Shown: positions 49,664-61,851 of the stretch, piece by piece
Layout: each line of letters begins with the position of its first letter
Position numbering within the stretch: position 1 is the first letter of the stretch
From: Siniperca chuatsi
Lineage: Eukaryota > Chordata > Actinopteri > Centrarchiformes > Sinipercidae
Length of the DNA: 64,000 bases
Direction of reading: 5' to 3'
Assembly (NCBI RefSeq): GCF_020085105.1
Contig: NC_058056.1
Location: 14,473,929-14,537,928 of the forward strand
Program-made: the position numbers and the translations under genes
The notes under the pieces: generated by a model
Database searches by the model: none
The model's input: the letters and a program-made list of their open reading frames with translations, nothing else
Told to the model about the DNA's origin: nothing

Positions 49664-50406
49664 GTATGTTGTCGACATATGACATACCGGCCTTCCCTCC
49701 ATTTTATTTACATGTATCCTCTTTATTTGTAGTGAGCAGTGATATTTTACTGTAAGAGCAGCAAAGATAAACTAGCTAAAACAGACGTTTTGCTGTTCAA
49801 AACCTCGGTTAGCTATTTGAATATTTAGCCGACATATACATAACTGTGCTATTACATTAACTAGGACTTCTTAAACTTTACAAGGACCCTAAAATACTGT
49901 GGACCCCATTGTAAAACCCCAGACAGACCCCAAACCTGAGTTTCTGACTGTACTTAAACTGTGAATAATCACATTCACAAATTATGTGATAATGCTAACT
50001 TATTGTTAATGCTTTGTTATAGAAATTATATAGATTTTTTTTTGTAATATTGGCATTAAACTTACTTAATTTGGGGTTTGTTTTTAGACCACACAGACCT
50101 TCTTACAGACCCCAAAATGTCTCAACAAAAAACTGTGTCCAGCCAGAAAAAGTATTTAGAAAAGTATTGACATAAAAACAATGCAATTAATAGTATAATC
50201 ACTGATATTACACGTGTAGCTATAACATAAAGTTATATTATAGGAAAGTAGGCTAATACTTTTTTGTAATTATAGCTTGTGAAATTGGCTTCACAGCAAA
50301 GTTTTTTTTTCTAAATCCTCTAGCCCAATTATTCTCCAAGGATTGGTCCTGCTATGTGCATATACAGTGTGTCACTGTGACCATGTGTCTTTCAGATTTA
50401 GGGAAC

Positions 50407-50491
50407 ATGAAGTTGTCTTTGGACAGTATGGGCGTCCTGAAGATTGTGCTTTTCATCTTTGAGGCTGTTTTGCTGACCGACTGTGCGAGAG
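50407..50491 (+). CDS. Signal-peptide exon of a secreted or membrane protein (3' incomplete)
   Basis: The exon runs from acceptor TTTCAG (ends 50395) to donor GTGAGA after 50491, with ATG at 50407. The 28 encoded residues start MKLSLDSMGVLKIVLFIFEA and end LLTDCAR, with the next Gly split in phase 1. That is a short N-region, a hydrophobic core and a small-residue cleavage region, so a signal peptide. Phase-1 exit is usual before immunoglobulin-type domain exons. FGFRL1, a 4p16.3 receptor with an ARG-type cleavage region and a long first coding intron, is one candidate, but only neighbourhood and phase support this. No later exon is visible in the remaining 13.5 kb. The ORF reading on past the donor is intron. 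Confidence 0.55.
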
Positions 50492-50790
50492 GTGAGAGCT
50501 GCTTCATAGACGTTCTTTGTTTCTCTCTAGTATTGCATGTTTTAAACCTGGAAGGTAACACCAGATTCATAGCTCATTATAACTCAAGTTGACTGGCTGG
50601 TTTCTTGTGAGCATGAAGAAAGTTTCAGTTGGCTCTTAACGTTTTCGCACAGAGAAGTAAGAGACGGAAAACTAAGAGCTAAAAAATCTCTAAACAGAGC
50701 CCAAAATCAACACAGGGCAGGGGAATGAGAGAGGGCAAGCCAACCCCTACCCCCAGTCTGTGTGTGTTTCAGTCATGGCCGTGTATATAT

Positions 50791-50818
50791 GCGTGTGTGT
50801 GTGTGTGTGTGTGTGTGC
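50791..50818. repeat. (GT)n microsatellite
   Basis: About 13 GT units shortly after the signal-peptide exon. Confidence 0.92.
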
Positions 50819-50936
50819 ACATTCACTAGAGCTAAACCAAACAAACATCATCCATCAGCTTCCCAGGGTGAAAGAACACAAGTCAGTGTAAGAGTCCAGC
50901 TCTCCCGCGGCTATCCAAGGGACTGTCTCACATCAG

Positions 50937-50937
<1 letters not shown>

Positions 50938-50971
<34 letters not shown>
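50938..50971. repeat. (TG)n microsatellite
   Basis: About 16 TG units, 120 bases after the previous GT run. Confidence 0.92.
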
Positions 50972-50972
<1 letters not shown>

Positions 50973-53900
50973 CATGACCGAAACACTGAGTGGAGGGTGG
51001 GAGACCTCAGTCTGACCACAATTCACTGCACTGTTTATTGTGCCAATATCAATACTTTACTTTATAAAGATGAGTTACAGTGAGCTTGTCAACAGGTCAT
51101 GAATAACTGTCGAGGCAATTTCTATGATTTCATCCAACATCACTGACTACTGAACCAAGTCTGATGCAATCCAGTGGCATGAGTCAAAGACCGCGGCAAA
51201 ACTTGCAACTACACTCCGGCTTTAATGAGAGAAATCTTAAAGCCAGACACATTTCCCTGGAAAACAAGCTCTATAGCGCTCTGTTTTTTCTTCAGCTCAG
51301 CATGGAAGTGGATTCAAGAGGCGTCTGATAGGTACAATACCTGTATGTGGCTATCAGGGCTCGAGGTAGAGGGGGCAGGAGAGGGCTGGCGGCAGTTTAG
51401 AGGGGGAGATTAGATCTGTGGGTCTGCAGACAATGCCTCATTCACAGCGTGGCAGCCGTGCCTTCACGGCACGACTAAACCAAAAGTAAACAAGACGTAA
51501 AGGCTAAATAAGATTAGACAGGCAATTTTGTATGTTTACAGATTAGCAGATGTCAGTGAAGGAGAAACCCAAAGGGGAATCCGATAGGATGATGGAGAGT
51601 GGAGGTCCAATGGGTCTAAACTGATTTAATATCAGACAAAAAGACGAATTTACAGCCTGCTTTTCATAATTTGTCTGAAAGTGGTTACAGATGCACGGAC
51701 AGATAGACCCATGAGCAGATATGTAGTTGGCAGGCGGTCTGAGTGAGATGATTTTGAATGATGCTTGACAATCTGTGAAGTGTAAATATCCCACAGTTCT
51801 CCCAGCAGAAGCAGCGATACAGTGAGTTCTGTGTTACAGTCCAAATGCAACAGCTTGACTCTGACATCCTGTGAAATACAGTCAGGGAGTTTTGACTCCA
51901 AACTTGTGCTTTTATAGTGAGGCCAAGGCCAGAAAATCTGTAAAACTGTCCCTGTAAAATTTAACAATGCGTGATGACAACTTTGACAAATGTAAATTAA
52001 ATTATAAAGGATAGGCCCCCTTTGACTTATGTGTGAAACAGTAAAAACAAATTGCAAGTGTTACTTTACTGCTGTTATCTAACCATTTCAAACATTGCAC
52101 CTGAGAAGACAGTAAGTTTGGGTGAACGATTTTAAGCCTGTTGCTGTCAGTCATCAGGGGACATCTGACCCTGGACCCTCTGCCCCGGTTCCACACACAA
52201 ACACACAGGCACATATGGACCCTCCCTCACTCCACTGCTACAACTTTGCGACTGGCCAAGCAAGGATTATTTCTTATGATCCCCCTAGGAATCCCCACAC
52301 TTCCTCCGTTCCAGCGCCTTCTTTCCTCCCCCCTCTGGTGCTCCGTCACCCCCAGCAGCTGGAGTAGGTGCTCAGTGATGTGTCCCAGCAGAGCCTCTAA
52401 TGTGGTGACAGGCCCGGGGACCACTGGGCTCCACTAACTGAGGAATGCAGCAGCCTGGACATATGGATCTGCAGAAATGCACCCTGAGAGAAACAGAGAG
52501 GCACCAGGTGTCTCTGTTATGCACCAGGACTAGCTAACAATGAACACACACGCACTGAATAGTACTGTTTTGATGCATTTCCATTAGAAACAGACATCAA
52601 ATACAGTTGTGTCTTTTTGGGCATGTATGTGACTCTGCTTTATTCCTGTTTTCTAACACCACACACATGTTTGCTTCACCTCTGGAGCCATCTGGTGAAG
52701 TTTAGAGCATGCAAACTGCTCTGCAACCTTGTTGGAAAGTATACATTTTATAGCAGAGTTACATCATGGTTTCATAACAAGACGGTACTATGAGATAAAT
52801 TGTATGCCAAGGGCTTTTAAAATCACAAGGCCATTTGGCTCCCAGACAGTTTTCCATTTCCTTTAACTGTAATGAGGCTAGTTTCTCAGTAACCAAATGC
52901 CCCAAGTCCTCTTATTTTTTAAATAGCTCCTGAATAGTAAGAAGGTGTAACAGTGGTGTTCTGGCTCGTGGGCAAAGCTGGTGAGACTGGGGGGGTAAGA
53001 AAAGGCTCGGCTGTGCTGCTGTGTTGCATGTTTTTTACAATCCTTGCCCAACTCGCACTTTAATACTCCATTTAGGTATTAGAAGTAAAATCAGTTTCAT
53101 GTTACATTTTGTTTTTCAGCCCACACCAAACAGTGGAACTCAAGGGACATCTCTCGTCTCCTCCAATTTTCTGCGTTTTCCAAACCAGACAACCAACACT
53201 ACCTGTCACCTTTCTTACACATGTCCCCCTTCTTTTTCCCTGCTTCTCTCTGCATTTCCTCCCATTTATTACCAGTGTAAAGTTGAAGGAAGTAAGTTAA
53301 GTTAATGTGCTGTCGTTAAAACAAGGCATGAGCTGACCTCTACTCCCACCCAGCCTTTCTCAACTCTCCGTAGCACCTATTTACTGAGTCTGGGTCTGGG
53401 CGGAGAACAATGGATGGATTATTACGTGTGGCGGTCCCCCAGGTTGGACAGGGCAACAGTGATTAATTTTAAACACTTTGCATCCCTGTAGACCGGACTT
53501 ATTTGCCATCTATTAGAACTCACAGTAGACGGGGGACTCTCTTTACTGATTCGCTGCCATTTAGAGGTGCGTGAGAAGAAGTTACGAGATTGAATAAGTG
53601 TGCTTTCGTGCGCCCAAATATATGCGTGTGTTTTATTAAGCAGGCTGAAATTACCCTGAGAAAAGTCATGATAATGAGACATCCAAGGAGCAGAGGGCAA
53701 TTTGGAAAACCTCAGAGGTATACCAACAACCATTCCCGCTCCACCTCCTTCTTCTCTAAACCAGGTGGAAGTAATATTCCTCCTGCTATGATCCCTCTGT
53801 TTCTATCACGGAAATAATGTTACCACCACTATAACAATCCAAGTTCCCCATCTATCAGCATACACTGCCGACCCTGTCATTTCAGGAGGAAACATTCGGA

Positions 53901-54966
53901 GAGAGGAATGTGTCAGACTTCACCCCTCCAAGGGGAAAGAAAGGAAAGGGCTGTAGCTGTGATAAGTAGACATAATGGAGGTCAGTTGGTGTTTACTTTA
54001 GCAGGGTCATATAATCCCTGTGAGCAACACTCCCCTCATTGATTGACTTTAATGGCCACTTCAATTAGCATTCATGAGGAATTTCAACAAGGCATTGTCT
54101 GCTTCCAGTATTTGTCACTTTCAGCTGTATGCTAATGCTTAGATGCACATGGGGAGAATTTTATTTTCTTCTTTTATTGTTATTATTATTATTATTATTT
54201 AAGAAAATCTTATTGAATCATACGAAAGTCTGTGTGTGTACAAAGCTCATTAGTTTGTTTGGGCAGTTGGCTCTGGGAGTGTTTTCGGACCACACACACT
54301 CTTCCTGCTGGCTCAATGGATTTGGGTTCAGTTAAATAGAATTCCTTTGGCTCCTGTTAACCTTCACAAAACCCATGTGGCTGTTCACAAAGTGCACATG
54401 GAGGTGCCAGACTGTCACCATTCAGATGATAATCAACTTCATGTGCTTCCCTGGTCTGACTTGCAGGATTTACCAGTCATATGAATAACAGATTTTTGTT
54501 AATTGACAGCTGTTTGGTGTTAAATAAGCATCTGATGATACTGGACTCCACAGTTCAGGCTGCTGTGTTACACCCTTGGCCCTGAGAGAGAGTGGACTGA
54601 GGGACTGGAAGCGAGCCTGTAGGTGGGGGTGAGGGTCCGCCTTGCTGGAACCTTACAAGTGACCTTACAATAACATTTCAGCTCCACAGTGGGAAGTGTT
54701 TGTCTTGCGCAACCCCTCTTTCTAAGCCTCCTTCATTTCTCCAGTCCCGCTCTGTTTTCTCTTTTTCTTTTGAGGAGCCAAGTCATGGAGAGAGACGCCC
54801 CCTCCTTCTCCATCTCCCCCCTCCTCTTCATTTGGTGCTCCACAGCTGTTCACTCAGTCACTTCAGTAAGTGAAATGAGATTCAAATTGCTCTCCTCTTT
54901 CACCCCTCAACAGGAGAAGCCGGTTTTGTTTTTCTGTAGATTTTAACTTGTAGATTTATGATTCGG

Positions 54967-55139
54967 GGGGGCGCCCTGGTAGTTCACCTGGTAAAGTGCA
55001 TACCATTAAGGCTGAGTCCTTACCCCAGTGGCCTGGGTTCGATTCCAACCCGGTCAGGGCCCTTTGCTGCATGTCATCCCCTCTCTCTCTCCGCAACTGT
55101 CACTATCTAATAAAGGCAAAAATGCCCCCCAAAATATAG
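54967..55139 (+). mobile_element. tRNA-derived SINE with intact A and B boxes
   Basis: The head carries a pol III A box (TAGTTCACCTGG, 54980-54991) and an exact B box (GGTTCGATTCC, 55036-55046) at tRNA-like spacing. A tRNA-unrelated body follows (GCTGCATGTCATCCCCTCTC, CACTATCTAATAAAGGCAAA). TGATTCGG occurs at both flanks (54959-54966 and 55140-55147), an 8-base target-site duplication. The cloverleaf is not functional as a tRNA, so this is a SINE rather than a tRNA gene. Confidence 0.88.
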
Positions 55140-56589
55140 TGATTCGGACAGATGAGTCTGCATCCAGCTGCAGACAGGAGGTGCAGAAATCAAAACTTTT
55201 CCTCCACTTTTCTTTCTTCTCCATGTTTTTCCTGTAGCATTGGCTCCTTGTTGCATCTTCTGCCATGTCCTTGGTTTTGAGCCACCTTGCGAAAAAACCT
55301 ACAAAACATGTGCCACTACAACCTTTTGTTGTCTCAGGAAAACATATCTATACTGATTTATGTGATGGTGGCCTTCAGGATGTTGCTTGGACTGAGCAGG
55401 TTTGGACAAGTTCAACAGTTGTCATTGTGATGTTAGTGAATAAAAGGCTGATTTAAACTGCAGAAATATTATCTGGACAATCTTACTGTATGTGCTTGTT
55501 TGCTGTACTTGCCACAGCCTGCTTAAATCTGTGCTGCTGTTGCCTCATACTGACTTATCAGAATACCATATCAGGCAGCCAGAGATAGCTGTTGCATATA
55601 ACATTGATGATGAGCTTCCTCTCTTATTTTTTTTACCTCTCTCTGTTATCAGGTCTTTCATTATTACCTTCTGTTTATAATTTTGGGAAGCAGTTGGGTG
55701 TTAGTCATCTTTATAATCTGATATCAGACATCAGCACCTCACTTGGAAAAAAGTAATCACTTAGAAATCACACACACACACACTGCCATTCTACAGTTAA
55801 AAGGTTGATTGAAAGTTATGGTGGTGGCAACAGCGATGGCTGGCTGAGCCTGAAGAAAGCCAAGCCAGGGGACAGCTGGGATAACGAGCTCTGAATGAGG
55901 CCTCCGCTGCCTTCGACACACACCCCCGGACCCTCCTTCCAGTTTCTTCCATCCTCCCCTCCTCACCACCCCTCTTTCAGTTCACCTCCGATGAGCTTCA
56001 ATGAGACCCCACGTGGCTTTGTGGCTTTTTCACTTCCACTTTGTTTTTCATTAGCGATTCTTTTGAGCGACCTGAGAAATTCTTTGTGCATTGTCCCCAT
56101 TGATTGAGTTTATAAAGAGTCTGGTCTGGGCGATTGCTTGTCACAGTACGTCAAAATAGGAGTTTTCATTGCGAACGTTACGGGCTGTCATGATGGCATT
56201 TGTTTGCACCCATTTCCAGCAGCAGCACTCTCTGTCAACCCGGGAGAGGAGGCAAAGAGGCCCTGATTTTTCATTCAGGGGACCTCTGTAATGAATGGAA
56301 AAATATGTCCCAGCTTTGACTTGAAGAGTGGAACGGGACAAGGGAGGAAAAATCATTTCAGGAGCAAAGAGTATAATCTGTCATATTTTATAGCAGGGCT
56401 ACTGCTATCCCAGGCTGGAATTCTGCACCATGCACTGAAACTGATTTGATTTCCTCATGTGCAGGGATGTGAGTTTGGGACTTCAGCCACCAGCCTGGAT
56501 GTACTTGGACTTAGAGGCTTGGCAGATGGGGGCACTGTACAGTTATTCTGTGTCTAGATTGAATATTAGCTAAACGTTTTGTTTATTCT

Positions 56590-57320
56590 TAGCTATGCTA
56601 GCAGCCTGACTCTAGAGATGGCAATGTGGGTCTTGTCGGCCAGTCAGTTGGTCCACCACTTTGGTACAGACTGAAATATCTCCACAACTATTTGATGGAC
56701 TTCCATGAAATTTTGTACAGATGTTCACGGTTCCCAGAGGAGTTGGTGATCTTCTGACTTTTCCTGTAGCGCCACCATGAGGTTGACATTTGTGATTCAG
56801 AGTGAAATGTCTTGATTTCATGGCAGTCCTGTTGGCTGGATTGCAAAATTGGTACAAATATTCACTATCATATCAAATTACTTTGTTATCCTCTGACTTT
56901 TCTTCTAGCGCCACCAGCAGGTCAAACTTTTCACTTCTTCAGTGAAATATCTCAACATGTACTTGATCCGTTGGCACCAAATTTTATATCGATGTTGATG
57001 GTTCACAGACAATGTATTCTAATGACTTTGGTTATCCCCTGACCTTTCATCGAGCGCCATCCTCAGGTCAAAATGTCTGTTTGTCCGATACTTTGGTTTA
57101 TGACCAAATGTAACAGCATTCACATCAGTCTCAGCTGTACGTTGTGTTTAGTGCTAATTACTATAATTAAGAGCTTAAACATTATTCATGCTACGCAACA
57201 TCAACATGCTAGCATTATCATTGTGAGCATATTAGAATTTTGACATTAGCATTTACCTCAAAGCACCGCTGAAGTGCAGCCTCAAAGAGCCACTAGTGTT
57301 GCTCTAGGCTCTGAGTCTTG
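56590..57320 (+). repeat. Dispersed element with internal tandem monomers
   Basis: Three related units of about 105-130 bases, at about 56680-56785, 56800-56930 and 56940-57071. Each has a TGAAAT(A/G)TCT start and a TAGCGCCACC or GAGCGCCATC end followed by AGGT. They sit between a GGTCCACCACTTTGGTACAG head and a tail with GTGTTTAGTGCTAATTA and AAAGCACCGCTGAAGTGCAG. This architecture is a common percomorph repeat; I do not know its class. Confidence 0.7.
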
Positions 57321-58442
57321 TTTATTATTTTTTAAGGCATTTTCACATTAATTGGATAGTAGAGATATGGAAATTCAATGATGTAACAGAAGTCCTTGCA
57401 GCAGGACGTCTATTCTGGTCATCAGCCGCCTGTTCCTGTGCAGGTCACCTTGATAAAAGGACTGTATAGCTCAGCATGGACAGTTAATTAACAAAGAAAG
57501 AGACAGCCAGACTGGCAGACAGAGATGGATATAGGGCAGTGACCTTTGTACAGCGGAGTAGTAAGGTGAACTGGGAAAGCACTGAACAAATTGTCACTGT
57601 GAAAGGGCGAGTACCACATTGTAATGACAGGCTCAACAGCTCCACGATGACAGATTGATTTCAGACAATATTCCTGGATTGTCAAGAGGCCCCATTGCTG
57701 TCATTGAGAGCTTTGCCAGTTCCTCCACCCCCTCCGTCTGCCTCGCCTTGCTTCTCCCCGCTCTGTCTCGTCTCTGTCTCACCCGCCTTTCTCTTTACCT
57801 CACCCATTCCTCTACTAGCCTCTCCCTCCCTCCTGCTCTTGTCTGAATTGTTCCATTCTGCCCAAACACTCTGGCTACATCGCAGTCTGTCATTGGCCCT
57901 CTCCTGAAAAGACCTTGTTGACAAAGGCGCTGGTGTAAAGCGCTACTCAGTGTCATGGAGATTGGCTTATACTCAGACTGTACGCTGGTGTAGGGTTCCT
58001 GGAGATGGAGAAATGAGGGGCACTCAGTGCCAGGCTCGGCCATCATGATCATCACACAGATGTGACCACAACACACACAGAGACACACACACTGGTCCGC
58101 CAGTGACAGCATGTCTGGCTCAAAACGGTCTTGTTTACAGCCTCTGTGCTTCTCTGCCAGTCAGTACAACATCAGACCAACGCAGAGCGATGGTGGCTTG
58201 ACTTAATTAGACATCTGTATCTCATTCAGCCCATCCCTCCTCCAGACTGGACTCCGACTGTGTCAACTGTACACAATGAGCCAAACACAGGTTGGATAGT
58301 TAGTTTTTTCCCACTGTGGAATGCAGGAAGGTTGAAAGTGGAGGCATGCAGGGAGTGGCAGGATGTACCTCGCTGTTGACTGATGAGTTCTTGTAATGTG
58401 GAAGCGATGTAACATATGTTGACCAGCAAGCATGCTCTGGAG

Positions 58443-58530
58443 CAGTGGTTCCCAATGTTTTTGGTGAAGCAATGTTTACTTGTGTCCCAGCGTCATCTGT
58501 TGCAAACATACAGTATATGGGATAGAGGGC
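58443..58530 (+). repeat. Truncated copy of hAT-like element
   Basis: Starts CAGTGGTTCCCAATGTTTTT and continues AGCAATGTTTACTTGTG, matching the left end of the element at 58889-59143. The right half is absent. Confidence 0.55.
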
Positions 58531-58888
58531 CAATACTTTTTTGGTACCAACTAAAAAATGTCCGTAGAAAAGAGCATCGAAAACTGTCAAGTACGAATGC
58601 TGGCATTAAATGCTTGCTTGAATTTGTACTTTGTTTATTCTTTGATCCAATAGTACATAGTACAAGTTTCTAATTTAGGTAAACACCTTGTATGGCTGCT
58701 TGATTGGTTGGTTAATCAACATTTAACATTTGAAAGTATGGCTTTTTCGTAGATAAAAAAATGTATTGACACTGAAACTTGGGTATCATTTCAGCACTCT
58801 CTCTCTCTCTCTGTATGTTTATTTTCTTTATTTGAATGATTTTTGAGGCCTGAAAAGTCATTCATAAGAAAAGCAAAGATTAGTAGAA

Positions 58889-59143
58889 CAGTGATTCCCA
58901 AACATTTTGGCCTGCAGCCCCTTAAAATTAAACAATGTCTACTTGTGACACAGTTTATGGTCTTTTTTCTGTATTTTACAATAAAAAAGCAACACATTTG
59001 ACAAAAGAATATATCACAATAATATTGTGTAAAAGAAAAATGTCCCTCCTTTTATATCACTTTAATCATCCATCTTGGGACCTCTCACATTTATCGTGGA
59101 ATCTGATCCTTTGGGGTCCCAAACCCCAGGTTGGGAACCACTG
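58889..59143 (+). mobile_element. Short hAT-like non-autonomous element
   Basis: The left end CAGTGATTCCCAAAC and the right end GGTTGGGAACCACTG are inverted repeats of the CAGTGGTTCCCAA type, typical of hAT-class elements. The 255-base interior has no transposase. I could not find a clear 8-base target duplication, so the class is inferred from the ends. Confidence 0.6.
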
Positions 59144-60452
59144 GATTACAGGAAGATCTCGGGGAAAAAATCAAATATTGAGGAATATTTTTTTCCTACT
59201 TCCCTATTCTGGGTAAGATTGTCTCATGACCCCTCTGAAAGATGTAGGGAACTGCTCTGCAGGAAGGAGTATGTGGTTAAATGCTAATCTAAAGTAAGGG
59301 GTTTAATCTTTAACACCCATTGTTGTCTGTGGCATGAGGACTACAGTATAATGACATGCAGATTAATGAGTCTTTTTGCCTCTAAACTTTCATTTCTGTG
59401 TACGTTTGTGAGAGAGAATAAGAGACAATACACAGGCGGTCCAGAGCAGCCAAACATGTGTGAGCGTTCACACAATGTCCCCTTTCTGTGCCAAGTGGTC
59501 GGTCCATCTCCAAACATATCAGACAGACAGTAATAAACAGGTGCTCGTTGGTGCCCTGCTCTGTATTGGTGAGAGAGAGGTCTGTTTGAGTGTGTCATGT
59601 GGCCGAGGCTGAGCCCGGGCCAGGGAGTGGGGTGTGAGATTGTTGGGATTCCTGGTTACTGCCGCCTGGGCCCACCTAATCCCCCTTCATTCCCCTATGC
59701 AGCCCTCCTCTCCTTATGAGCTGTGTGTTAAAGGAGGCCTCTCTGCCATCTTAGCCTGTGCTCCCAGCCACTCTCTAAATCAACCCTCTTCTCTTTAACC
59801 CTCACCCTGCTTCTCTCTCCTCGGCTTGATTTTTATTTCTCTCCCCTCCTCTGACCACTCTTTCTCTGTCTCTGTCTGTCACTCTATCTGGCCTTTCTCT
59901 CCCTTCCTAGCCTCCCTCCTGTTGCCTCTTCCCTGATAAGTGGCCCTAAGCACACACTCAGCCCCTGTGTCTGCACCGGGCCTTTGCCTAATGGAGTGAG
60001 ATAAAGCGACTTGAGTGCCACTCACTGTGTGCTCTTTATGACAGGGCAAGACCAGTGAATTACTGACTCACATTCGCATGAAAAGTTATGCCACTGAATT
60101 AGTGTGTTAGTGTTTTCTTTTTACTAAGAATATTTGAGAAAAAGTGTCTTTGTTTGTTTGATTCACAATTTTCATTTTCACTGAAAAAACTATTAAAATC
60201 ATGATGGTGTGACATTTGTTGGGGTCTGTACCAAACAAACATGTTTTCTTACATCTGGAAAACCAGATGTGTAGGCCAGGGCATCTCTGCAGCACTACAC
60301 TACTTCATTATAAGGCTGGTTTGTCACACATTTTACTTTTATCAAAAAATTGCAGTTTCTACAATTTGGATATTGCACTTGACCAAATTGCGATTTCAAT
60401 AATATTTCGATTAACTGTGCAGCACTACCAGAAAGAGATAAAAACATTAAGT

Positions 60453-61045
60453 GATAAAGTTGGTGTTATTCTATGTTTTTGTTATTGACAAACAATTCCC
60501 ATGAAAAGACCAAAACCAACAATGCATTAGTCTATATCTCAATACTTTCTGACCTCTCTACCTGTGGCTCTCAGACTCAAGCCCATTGGTTCCTACTGAT
60601 GTAAATATTTAAAAACTGTTCACAAATTTATAGTTTAATCTTTAAGAAAAGGCTTAGTAATTTCCTAAAGCAGCTGAGCATTGTAAATTATAGCAAATGT
60701 TATTCAACAGGAGTAAACAGTGCATTTGTTGGGGAATATTTTCAGCTGTGTATTATTACACATTTGATGCACTAGTGACTGTTTATGGCAGCAGGATGGT
60801 GTATGTAGAGCTGACTCAAACTAAACTACAGTGCCCATGTTCGTGGTAATGAAGGAACATGTCACCCAGTGCAACAGTGTGGCTCTTTAATGTATTTTTT
60901 ATAGTTTTCGGACAACAATGGAGGTCTATGGCACAAGCTATATCAGGCTTTGGCTACACAGGAAATACAATTCAGTTTGGTCTTGTTTTTTTTTCATGGG
61001 ATTTGTTGTTAGAAAAATATAAAATATTGCCAGCCTTACCCTTTA
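60453..61045 (+). mobile_element. Long-inverted-repeat element, copy C
   Basis: Same family and orientation as 914-1472, with shared blocks GCAGCAGGATGGTGTATGTA, CAGTGCCCATGTTCGTGGTA and GGACAACAATGGAGGTCTAT. The left end (GGTGTTATTCTATGTTTTTG) and right end (reverse complement near 60975-61045) keep the terminal inverted repeats. Non-coding. Confidence 0.7.
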
Positions 61046-61245
61046 GAAAACAGAGAGAAATTAGGCTCTTAAAAGGTCATAGTAATATTAATAACCCAAA
61101 ATAGTGACAACTTTAAAAAAAAAACATAACTCTATACTAACAGTGGTAGACCAGGTAAAGACCATCGGAAAAGCAGGCTATAAACTGTTCCACTGCAACT
61201 TGTATGCACTATCCAGCAATAAGAAAAAATGGCCACTCCAAAAAC

Positions 61246-61387
61246 ATTATATGAAAGACCTCTCTTAATTCAAGTTAAGGACTTTCCATAAGGACTCTGT
61301 ACTTTTCCAGGCTTGTGGAAGTACGGAAAAGTATGGAGTCCTTATGGAAAAACCCTTAACTGAATTAAAAGAGGCTTTTCATATAAT
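61246..61387. repeat. Snapback palindrome
   Basis: Two arms of about 63 bases (61246-61309 and 61325-61387) are imperfect reverse complements: ATTATATGAAAGACCTCT matches AGAGGCTTTTCATATAAT, and CCATAAGGACTC matches GAGTCCTTATGG. The loop is about 15 bases. It is probably a very short foldback-type MITE. Confidence 0.85.
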
Positions 61388-61784
61388 CAAAGTAACAGTA
61401 AGTTATAAAATGCAGGATTTCTCCCAGGAAATTTATAGCTGAGGCAGTAAGCCACCTGGATCCTGATGTATCTCGTGATCAATTTATTTATTAGTGGATG
61501 GCCTAAGCAATAGCCACACTTACTAAATATATGGCATTTGGTTTTTCCTGAAGGTTAATGTTTTATTTCATAAAAGTGTATTAATTATTTATGATGTTAG
61601 CAAATGTAGTCTTTGTTTCAGGGGAGGTGGCTAACCTCTATAAATGATGACCAATATTCAGAAAAATAACAATATCTTTACAGTTTATTGACAAACAAAC
61701 AAATATTTATATCTAACTGATTTATTTTGGATGGAGCCTGGATTTTTGTTGCTTTGTAGCGGCAGATGACAGCAGTAAGACTAC

Positions 61785-61787
<3 letters not shown>

Positions 61788-61848
<61 letters not shown>
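61788..61848. repeat. (CA)n microsatellite
   Basis: About 30 uninterrupted CA units, the longest dinucleotide run in the window. Confidence 0.97.

Positions 61849-61851
<3 letters not shown>

Noticed and set aside
54967-55050. Possible tRNA gene
   Set aside because: A and B boxes are present but the cloverleaf is not, and a SINE body with target duplication follows.
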